Assembly: GCA_023392575.1 (NCBI GenBank)
Contig: JAEVYV010000005.1
Coordinates: forward strand, 1 to 6,934
Direction of reading: 5' to 3'
DNA length: 6,934 bases
Origin: Bacteroidota bacterium
Lineage (GTDB): Bacteria > Bacteroidota > Bacteroidia > Chitinophagales > Chitinophagaceae
Part shown: positions 1 through 5,721 of the stretch, one piece after another
Layout: every line of letters starts with the position of its first letter
How positions within the stretch are numbered: the first letter of the stretch is position 1
The notes under the pieces: generated by a model
The model's database searches: none
What the model saw: the letters and a program-made list of their open reading frames with translations, nothing else
What the model was told of the DNA's origin: nothing
Program-made: the position numbers and the translations under genes

Positions 1-351
1 AACAAGGACAGAAACGCCACCCATCGCAGTGAACCGGCCACCGCAACCCTTGACCTTTCAGACCAGGTGGACATCAAAACCAACCAAAACTCAGAGGATT
101 GGATGATGGGCATCCAGGGGCTGAAACTAACGCTCTACAACCGCAGTGCGGCCACTTTAAAAAATGCCGCGGTGGACGTGTTGTATTATTCGGAGCAAAA
201 TGAGCTGCTGGATAAAAAGACGGTTTATTTTTCCAATGTAGAAGCCAAAAAATCGCAAACCCTGGCCGCACCGGATCACCGCCTCGCGGACCACGTAGGC
301 TATAAGATCATTTCCGCTTCGGGGGTGATGGACGCTTATGCAAAACAATAA
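1..351 (+). CDS. C-terminal fragment of a hypothetical protein with an FxLYD-like beta-sandwich domain
   Basis: The reading frame is open from base 1 to the TAA at 349-351 (116 residues), so the gene starts upstream of the window. A GTG at 67 is in frame, but nothing marks it as the true start. The first 20 or so residues are polar and rich in Thr, Ala and Asp, like a linker. From about residue 23 on there is an alternating hydrophobic pattern: a GIQGLKLTLYN strand, an AAVDVLYYSEQNELLDKK strand and turn, then VYFSNVEAKKSQTL and a final YKIISASG strand. This matches the small FxLYD-like domains at the C-termini of many Bacteroidota proteins of unknown function. Such domains usually lie outside the cytoplasm, but the N-terminal part that would show a signal peptide or membrane segment is missing. 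Function is unknown. The fold call is from pattern only. Confidence 0.75.
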   Translation, partial: NKDRNATHRSEPATATLDLSDQVDIKTNQNSEDWMMGIQGLKLTLYNRSAATLKNAAVDVLYYSEQNELLDKKTVYFSNVEAKKSQTLAAPDHRLADHVGYKIISASGVMDAYAKQ

Positions 352-399
352 AGCCGGAATAAGTCAATAAAATAAGAAGACACAAAGAAAAAAAACGTT

Positions 400-425
400 G
401 AGTGAGGGTATAAACCCGCTCTTTT
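400..425 (+). terminator. possible Rho-independent terminator of the first gene
   Basis: An imperfect hairpin lies 49 nt after the stop codon at 351. GAGTG (400-404) pairs with CGCTC (417-421) including one G-T wobble. After a bulged A, GG pairs with CC. A TTTT run follows at 422-425. The stem is short and bulged, so this is only a moderate candidate. The stronger hairpin at 431-462 lies just beyond it. Confidence 0.4.
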
Positions 426-430
426 CCAAT

Positions 431-462
431 AAAAAAATGCAGCACAAACAGGGCTGCATTTT
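431..462. terminator. bidirectional terminator between convergent genes
   Basis: A perfect 10-bp stem is formed by AAAATGCAGC (434-443) and GCTGCATTTT (453-462), with a 9-nt loop. Read on the minus strand, the stem runs into seven T residues (complement of 431-437), so it should end the transcript of the minus-strand gene that stops at 481. Read on the plus strand, the stem ends in TTTT and can back up the termination of the gene ending at 351. Its place between two converging genes fits this role. Confidence 0.8.
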
Positions 463-480
463 GCTTGCCTGAGGAAAGAT

Positions 481-915
481 TTATTTTTTGACCTTTTTTG
501 CTACCGACCAGTTGTTTTGAACAGATTTGAGGACAACCTTTTCATCTGCATTTTCCAGGGTTACATAATAGCGGCTGCCGTCTTCCGTAGAAACTTCCAG
601 TACCTCGCTGATCCAGTGGTTGGAATAATGCTCCCGCAAGCTGGTGCCCAGCAGCAACGGTAGCTCTGTGGACAAAATGTTTTTGGTCAGGGCCAGCATA
701 TTGCCTTCGGCATCGTAATAGGCGGTGATGTACTGGCTGCGGTAAACAAAATCGGCTTTGTACAAGTCGTTGCTGGTGGACCAGGTAACGTCTTTTGCAG
801 TACTGAACGTTTTTTTAAAAGACTTCAAAATGTCGGGAGACACGGCCGTATCGGCGGCAAAAGCATTCATGCTCATCGTAACAAATAAGAGCAGTGAAAA
901 AAACAAGGGTTTCAT
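481..915 (-). CDS. secreted PepSY-like (DUF2874/BLIP-type) protein
   Basis: This is a 144-residue protein. Residues 1-21 form a clear signal peptide: Met-Lys, then a hydrophobic core (PLFFSLLLFVTM), then NAFAA, with cleavage likely just before Asp-Thr. The mature part looks like two PepSY-like units. The first has a helix (VSPDILKSFKKTFSTA), a conserved-looking Trp, and strands ending in ITAYYDAEGNML. The second has a helix around LREHYSNHW followed by SEVLEVSTEDGSRYYVTLEN. This order matches the small periplasmic PepSY-like proteins common in Bacteroidota, whose role is unknown. I chose the ATG at 913-915. The frame stays open to a TTG at 957, but that longer form would bury the signal peptide and would start inside the -7 element of the promoter. 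The gene appears to be a single transcription unit. Confidence 0.85.
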   Translation of the reverse strand: MKPLFFSLLLFVTMSMNAFAADTAVSPDILKSFKKTFSTAKDVTWSTSNDLYKADFVYRSQYITAYYDAEGNMLALTKNILSTELPLLLGTSLREHYSNHWISEVLEVSTEDGSRYYVTLENADEKVVLKSVQNNWSVAKKVKK

Positions 916-954
916 AAAAAATCTATTTAAGGTTTTTGAATTTGTATTTCTCCG

Positions 955-985
955 CAAAGCTAGAAGGACAAAGGCTTTGAGTCAA
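955..985 (-). promoter_or_regulatory. Bacteroidota-type promoter of the PepSY-like gene
   Basis: On the minus strand, TAGCTTTG (962-955) is an exact match to the Bacteroidota -7 consensus TAnnTTTG. A TTG at 985-983 lies 20 nt upstream and fits the -33 element. Transcription would begin near 949, leaving a leader of about 35 nt before the ATG at 915. The leader is A/T-rich and has no Shine-Dalgarno sequence, as is usual in this phylum. Confidence 0.65.
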
Positions 986-1095
986 TCGAGAAGGGCCCGA
1001 ACTGTGGTTTTGATTTGATTAATGGTGTCAAATGCCAGGTGAATTGTAGCAGCGGTTGCACGGGTTGCAGCAAGCAGTTCGCATGAGCTGCACCG

Positions 1096-1125
1096 AAAGA
1101 AAAAGCGGTAATGGAAATTACCGCT
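1096..1125 (-). terminator. Rho-independent terminator of the beta-barrel gene
   Basis: AGCGGTAAT (1104-1112) and ATTACCGCT (1117-1125) form a perfect 9-bp stem with a 4-nt loop. On the minus strand the loop is TTCC and the stem is followed by a T-rich tract (TTTTTCTTT), as expected for intrinsic termination. It lies about 155 nt after the stop codon of the minus-strand gene ending at 1281 and before the promoter of the next minus-strand gene, so it separates the two transcripts. Confidence 0.75.
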
Positions 1126-1280
1126 GAAAACAAAACTAACTGCTAATGAGGAATGTCTGAGAGAGTTGATTGATGGTGTAAAATTGGCTTTGTTCCGCCG
1201 CCAGGCAAACAGCATGTTTTCTCAAATGTGCTTTTCATGAAACGAACAGTGATTTTCGGCCAATGAATTGTTGCCGGGTA

Positions 1281-3128
1281 TTAATTCATTTTCACAAATT
1301 CGGGGCGGCGAATAAACTCTTGCTTGTATTTAAAGCGCAGGTTGGTGCTGAGCCTGAGGATAAAGTTGTTGTGGAAGGCATCTTTTTTGGGAAAGTAGGC
1401 TGCCCTTAATTCAATGGTGCCAAAGACGAGGCTTTCGTTGCGGGTACGTACACCCCCGCCCAGGGCCGTGTACAGCCTTGTATTGCGGGAGGCCATCTCG
1501 TTGGGAAACTGGAAAACCGTAGCGCTGCTGAAAACGAAGGGGGCAAATTTGAAGTACAAAACAGTCCAGGGACTAAAGAATACTGATTCTCCTTTTATCG
1601 TGGCTCGCAGGTGCCCGCCCAAAAATTGATTGTCAAACTCCTGCAATCCGTATTCACTTTCCATAAACAAAGGCTCATCCAGCAAGGACCGGAGCTGCTT
1701 GCTAAAGCTCAGGTTGACAAACGATCTTTGTTTCCACCGGCCACCCCATTTGTGCAACCGGCTGAAATAATCCAGGTTGGCCAGCAGATTGACATCTTCC
1801 AAGCTTTGTTGATACACGGAGGTGCCGGCAGCCAAAGAATAATTGACATAGCCCTTGTTTTTGGTCAGAAAGTATTGTTCGAAGGCGACGGCCAGGTAGG
1901 GTCGCTGCCGCCCTTCTTTATTGGTCCATCCACCAGTGACCGAAGCTTCCAGCCCCTGGGGAATATCTTCTTTGCGGCCAAAGCCATAAATGTATTGTGT
2001 TTTATAAAAGTTGAGCTTAAAAAAAGAGATCGATCCCAACACTGCGCTCAGGTTGGCATAGGGATAATAATAACGGTTTTTGAAGGCCAGCGGCTTGGTT
2101 AAAAATTCTTGATCCACCAGCCGGGCACTGAGCAAAAAACGCGGCCGGTCAAATTCGTTGGCTGCTCCAATCCGCCTGGCATTGATGTTCCATCCGGCCC
2201 AGGCATCGTATGTGCGGTATTGATACCTTAGGTTGGTGTGGTAAAGCGAATCGGGGCTGAACATGTTGGCCGTGGAATGCACTTCGGCTGAAGCGGCATA
2301 AGTAAACCGCATGTGTGGGTTGACCAGGGGTTTGACCAACCGCAGGTAGCCCAGGGTTTCTTCTGTTCTGCCGCTGCTGAAGGCCGGATAAAAATTGATG
2401 TAGCCCCCGCTGCCGTCAATAAAACTGCCCAGGATGTTTCGCTTGATGTATTCGGCGCCGAATCCGAAATTGTCCTGACGGGTTTTGTCGTACAGGCTCT
2501 GCAGCTCCAACCGGTCGCCCCAGCCCATAAAATTATCTTCCTTGATTTCTATTTTCCCGCTTTGGGAATTGCGCAGCGATAGGCTGCCGCCCACGGACAG
2601 CACATCCTTCGTGTACACCACGACATCCACCGAATCGGGACTGCTTGTTACCTCTTCCACCCGAATATGGGCTTCCTGCAAAAAAGCAAGGTCGCGGAGG
2701 TATCTTTCGTTGTTTCCCAAAAGAAAGGGAGACAACCGGTCGTTCTCCCGGAAAAAAAGATGGTTTCGCAGCACAAATTTTCGGGTATCGGTGTGCACCT
2801 GATTGGCAAACCGGGTTAGGCCATTGGTCAAATGCTCGGCTGTATCGTTCAGGCTAAAGCCAAATTGAACGGGGTTGATGGTAATTCGCCGGATGACCCG
2901 GTTGCGGTATTTTTGAAAGGGAAGATCGGCCCGCTGCAGATCGGTATCGTCGGGGTTGTCGGCCCTCAGGGATTGGGCCAGTTTGCCCAGCATCCCTTTT
3001 TGCCTTGACAAAAGACTATCAATTTTGTTTTTTTTAGTGGTGTCGGTTTTTGTTTGTGCAGAGGCTACCGTCACTCCCAGAACGCCAGCCAGAATAAAGC
3101 CTGTTATATATTTTCTGTTTCGAACCAT
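1281..3128 (-). CDS. outer-membrane beta-barrel protein with POTRA-like N-terminal region (divergent Omp85-like)
   Basis: This is a 615-residue protein. Residues 1-24 are a signal peptide (basic MVRNRK, hydrophobic ITGFILAGVLGVTV, cleavage after ASA). Residues 25-70 are a polar linker. Residues 71-172 alternate in the manner of POTRA modules and end in a strand (VDVVVYTKDV) that leads directly into the barrel. From about 175 to 605 there are many amphipathic strands with aromatic girdles and Gly/Asn/Asp turns. The sequence near 493-516 (GLQEFDNQFLGGHLRATIKGE) resembles the loop-6 region of Omp85/TpsB barrels, but the usual Arg-Gly is replaced by Gln-Glu. About 13 residues follow the last strand, and the C-terminal residue is Asn and not aromatic. 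It probably sits in the outer membrane and may insert or move proteins or lipids there, but this is inferred from fold resemblance only. A plain surface barrel is the alternative. Its gene follows the YihY gene after 104 nt. Confidence 0.8.
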   Translation of the reverse strand: MVRNRKYITGFILAGVLGVTVASAQTKTDTTKKNKIDSLLSRQKGMLGKLAQSLRADNPDDTDLQRADLPFQKYRNRVIRRITINPVQFGFSLNDTAEHLTNGLTRFANQVHTDTRKFVLRNHLFFRENDRLSPFLLGNNERYLRDLAFLQEAHIRVEEVTSSPDSVDVVVYTKDVLSVGGSLSLRNSQSGKIEIKEDNFMGWGDRLELQSLYDKTRQDNFGFGAEYIKRNILGSFIDGSGGYINFYPAFSSGRTEETLGYLRLVKPLVNPHMRFTYAASAEVHSTANMFSPDSLYHTNLRYQYRTYDAWAGWNINARRIGAANEFDRPRFLLSARLVDQEFLTKPLAFKNRYYYPYANLSAVLGSISFFKLNFYKTQYIYGFGRKEDIPQGLEASVTGGWTNKEGRQRPYLAVAFEQYFLTKNKGYVNYSLAAGTSVYQQSLEDVNLLANLDYFSRLHKWGGRWKQRSFVNLSFSKQLRSLLDEPLFMESEYGLQEFDNQFLGGHLRATIKGESVFFSPWTVLYFKFAPFVFSSATVFQFPNEMASRNTRLYTALGGGVRTRNESLVFGTIELRAAYFPKKDAFHNNFILRLSTNLRFKYKQEFIRRPEFVKMN

Positions 3129-3232
3129 CTATACCGGTAGATTTACAAAAGCAATACCACTATGCGCTTCCCATTTACAGGCAGGCGGTTGCAAAATAAG
3201 GCTCCGGCCGCAAACAGGGGTTCAACCAGGCA

Positions 3233-4180
3233 TTATTTTTCAGGGTGTTTGCCTTCTAGTCCGGTCTCTATAACCCGGTAGTGCATGGCGTGGGGAAGCG
3301 GCGAGATGGGCTGGCCCTTGTGCATGGCCCAAACCTTGGTAAAGGCGGCCCCAAAATAAAGGATAAGGGAGGAGTAAAACACAAACAAAAGAAGCAGCAC
3401 TATGGAAGCCGAAGTGCCGTACAGGGTATTGATATTGCTATACGTAAGCAACCAGTGTAGAATAATTTTACCAAGGGTAAAAAGCAGGGCCGTGACGAAG
3501 GCGCCTGTAAAAGCCACGTTCCATTTGGGCCGCCCGTCGGGCAGGTAGCGAAAAACCATCACGAACCAAAACATAACCATCAGGGTGGAAACAAAATGGT
3601 TCAAAAAACCATTAAAATAAGTGGAGAGCAGGGGCGAAAATTCAAAAATATAATTGCCGATAAAAGTCCGGATGCCTTCTGCCGACACCCCAATCACAAA
3701 CAGGGCGCCCGCCAACAGGATCACCAACAAGGACTGGCCGCGGGACCGCAGGCTTTTGAGAATGCCCTGCTTTCTTTGAGGCTTGATCCGCCACAGCTGG
3801 TTTAAAGAACTTTGGATCACCTTAAAAAGCGTGGTGGCTACAAACAAAAGAAAAATAAAGCCGCCGATGGTGATGTACCAGTTCTGGGCCAGTTTGCGCA
3901 GGCTTTGCAATACGCCAACCAATTGCTCTACGGCTTCCGGGCCTACCACATCAGAAAGGCTTTTGAAAAGTTCAGTGCGAATGGCCCGGCCACTAAAAAA
4001 AAGCTTCAGGCTTTGGATAAGGATGACCAGTATGGGCGGCAGGGCAAAGGTGGTAAAGAAAGCGGTGGCCCCTGCCATGCGCAACGGGTCGTTCTTGAGC
4101 AGCTCTTTCAGGGCCTTGGGAAAAAGCGGTAGTATGGTGAAAACTCTTTGCCTGATGATTTTTGCCATGAAGGTAAGCAT
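3233..4180 (-). CDS. YihY/virulence factor BrkB family inner-membrane protein
   Basis: This is a 315-residue protein from the chosen start. Six membrane segments are visible at about 35-61, 102-121, 149-169, 191-210, 220-244 and 256-282. Family hallmarks are NDPLRMAGATAFFTTFALPP before and in the first segment, a YLPDGRPKW loop between segments four and five, and YGTSASIVLLLLFVFYSS into the last segment. The length is normal for the family. Members were once misnamed ribonuclease BN; their true role is not settled, and transport or envelope functions have been proposed. In-frame ATGs lie at 4216, 4180 and 4168. I chose 4180 because an A-rich leader (AACAAAATTCA) precedes it, which suits Bacteroidota initiation; 4168 (MAKIIRQ) is nearly as likely. 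The 4216 form adds a Cys-containing tail unlike the family. The gene may share a transcript with the barrel gene downstream, since no clear terminator separates them. Confidence 0.93.
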   Translation of the reverse strand: MLTFMAKIIRQRVFTILPLFPKALKELLKNDPLRMAGATAFFTTFALPPILVILIQSLKLFFSGRAIRTELFKSLSDVVGPEAVEQLVGVLQSLRKLAQNWYITIGGFIFLLFVATTLFKVIQSSLNQLWRIKPQRKQGILKSLRSRGQSLLVILLAGALFVIGVSAEGIRTFIGNYIFEFSPLLSTYFNGFLNHFVSTLMVMFWFVMVFRYLPDGRPKWNVAFTGAFVTALLFTLGKIILHWLLTYSNINTLYGTSASIVLLLLFVFYSSLILYFGAAFTKVWAMHKGQPISPLPHAMHYRVIETGLEGKHPEK

Positions 4181-4332
4181 TGAATTTTGTTGCAAGCAAC
4201 CACCGGCAACCAGCATTCAGGACAACCATTGGTCAAGTTTTGTGTAAATTATTCTGTGGCTTGACTTAAATTAACGGGCCATTTAAAGGATGGGACCATA
4301 TCCCAATCATGTTCACAAATTAAACACACAGA

Positions 4333-5721
4333 ATGCTTATGACGTATTTACAGCGTATGAAACTGCTATGGCTTGCCATGCCGGCTTTGCTGCTGGCTTC
4401 GTGGAGCGAAAAACCCGCTGGGCCTCCTAACAACGAACTTCAGGTTCCCGTAACTTATTACAAGCTGAATAATGGCTTGAAAGTGGTGCTCTCGCCGGAT
4501 AAAACGGCGCCCATCATTGCCGTTGGCGTGTACTACAATATCGGTTTCCGCATCGAACCCAAGAACCGCACCGGGTTTGCGCACCTGTTTGAACACATGA
4601 TGTTCCAGGGATCGGAAAACCTGGGAAAGATGGAGTTTATTCAGTTGGTACAGAAAAACGGGGGCATTTTGAATGGCTCTACCCGTTTTGACTTCACCAA
4701 TTATTTTGAAGTGATGCCGGCCCATAAACTGGAAACCGCGCTGTGGGCGGAGGCCGACCGGATGAAAGGCCTGAAGATCACCCAGGAAAACCTGACCAAC
4801 CAGCAGGGCGTGGTAAAAAACGAAGTAAAGGTGAATGTGCTGAACCAGCCCTATGGCGGTTTCCCCTGGCTGGACATGCCGCAGTACGCCAACAAAAACT
4901 GGTACAACGCCCACAATTTTTACGGCGATCTGGCCGATCTGGATTCTGCCAAGCTGGAAGATGTGGATGCCTTTTTCAAAACTTATTACGCACCAAACAA
5001 TGCCGTGGTGGTGGTGGCCGGCGATTTTGCAATTGCCGATGCCAAAAAATGGATCGAACAATACTTTGGCAAAATCCCCGCCTCCCAGCTGCCTCCCAAA
5101 CCCGACCTGACCGAACCGCCGCAGGAAAAGGAACAGCGCTTTACCAAGGTGGATTCGCTGGCCAAAAAACCCGCCCTTGCGGTTAGCTATAAAATGCCCG
5201 AACGCAATACCCCCGAGTATTTTGCCATGGGGCTGATTGACCAGATTTTGGGGCAGGGTCAGGACAGTAAGCTCTACCAAGCCCTGGTACAGCAAAAAGG
5301 CTATACCAGCGGGGTAGGCGCCGGCATCAACATTGGTTTGGGAAACATGTTTGATTATAATGGCCCCATGCTGTGGACCTCCAACCTGATTTACGATGCC
5401 TCGGTTCCGGCCGACTCCATTATCCACCAGTACGATTTGGCCGTAGCCGATATTGCCAACAACACCACGCAGGAAGACCTGCAATTGGCCGTGGTCAAAA
5501 TGCGTTCGGGTTTGTATGATGCCATGGGCGGTTTGTTTGGCATTGGTAAAGTAAACCTGCTGGCTTGTTTTGCCTTATTTGACGACAACCCGGCCCGGAT
5601 CAATACCTTGGAAAGCGAGTTTAAAAAAGTAACGCCGGAACTCATAAAAACAACCGCCCGCAAATACCTCAGTCCCACCAATAGAACCATTTTAATTATT
5701 GAACCCAAAGCATCTAAATAA
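4333..5721 (+). CDS. M16 family zinc metallopeptidase, catalytic subunit
   Basis: This is a 462-residue protein of the M16B type. HLFEH at residues 84-88 is the inverted zinc motif HxxEH: His84 and His88 bind zinc and Glu87 is the catalytic base. Glu164 in VVKNEVKVN, 76 residues on, fits the third ligand. The N-terminal M16 domain spans about 47-190. The M16 C-terminal domain starts near YYAPNNAVVVVAGDF (218-232). The substrate-binding Arg/Tyr pair is absent: Val319 and Ser326 stand in its place. The protein is exported, with a signal-like stretch MKLLWLAMPALLLASW at residues 9-24, so it probably degrades peptides in the periplasm. In-frame ATGs lie at 4333, 4339 and 4357. I kept 4333 because an A-rich stretch precedes it, but 4357 would give the most typical signal peptide. 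The stop codon overlaps the start of the next M16 gene, pointing to coupled translation and a heterodimer. Confidence 0.95.
   Translation: MLMTYLQRMKLLWLAMPALLLASWSEKPAGPPNNELQVPVTYYKLNNGLKVVLSPDKTAPIIAVGVYYNIGFRIEPKNRTGFAHLFEHMMFQGSENLGKMEFIQLVQKNGGILNGSTRFDFTNYFEVMPAHKLETALWAEADRMKGLKITQENLTNQQGVVKNEVKVNVLNQPYGGFPWLDMPQYANKNWYNAHNFYGDLADLDSAKLEDVDAFFKTYYAPNNAVVVVAGDFAIADAKKWIEQYFGKIPASQLPPKPDLTEPPQEKEQRFTKVDSLAKKPALAVSYKMPERNTPEYFAMGLIDQILGQGQDSKLYQALVQQKGYTSGVGAGINIGLGNMFDYNGPMLWTSNLIYDASVPADSIIHQYDLAVADIANNTTQEDLQLAVVKMRSGLYDAMGGLFGIGKVNLLACFALFDDNPARINTLESEFKKVTPELIKTTARKYLSPTNRTILIIEPKASK

Larger units (their letters stand above)
916..1280. other. intergenic region of 365 nt without a credible gene
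   Basis: The left part holds the leader and promoter of the PepSY-like gene (955-985). The middle holds a strong minus-strand terminator (1096-1125). Bases 1126-1280 are then the roughly 155-nt 3' untranslated region of the beta-barrel gene that stops at 1281. A short direct repeat, GGTTGCA at 1054-1060 and 1063-1069, has no evident role. A 77-codon minus-strand frame (982-1215) runs through the terminator and the promoter and has no family resemblance, so it is not annotated. No tRNA, riboswitch or known small RNA was recognised. Confidence 0.7.

Noticed and set aside
1054..1069. Direct repeat GGTTGCA separated by 2 nt
   Set aside because: Only two short copies, with no further array or linked structure.
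982..1215. A 77-codon minus-strand frame in the intergenic region
   Set aside because: It reads through the terminator at 1096-1125 and into the promoter of the next gene, its product has no recognisable domain, and nothing suggests an initiation site.
1262..1290. Inverted repeat AATGAATT / AATTCATT with a 13-nt spacer across the stop codon of the barrel gene
   Set aside because: An A/T-rich 8-bp match with a loop of this size is expected by chance in about 7 kb, and no T-run follows it.
1611..2102. A 163-codon plus-strand frame inside the barrel gene
   Set aside because: It is a shadow of the minus-strand barrel gene, whose signal peptide and strand pattern are clear.
4291..4305. Small inverted repeat TGGGA-N5-TCCCA in the divergent gap, 27 nt before the M16 start
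   Set aside because: Five-base half-sites are too short to support an operator, and no clear promoter was found beside it on either strand.
4181..4332. Search for divergent promoters between the YihY and M16 genes
   Set aside because: TTG triplets are present, but no TAnnTTTG element at proper spacing was found on either strand, so no promoter is called although one is expected.
4366..5484. A 372-codon open frame on the minus strand opposite the first M16 gene
   Set aside because: It lies antisense to a well-supported M16 gene, its translation resembles no family, and its length follows from the codon bias of the real gene.
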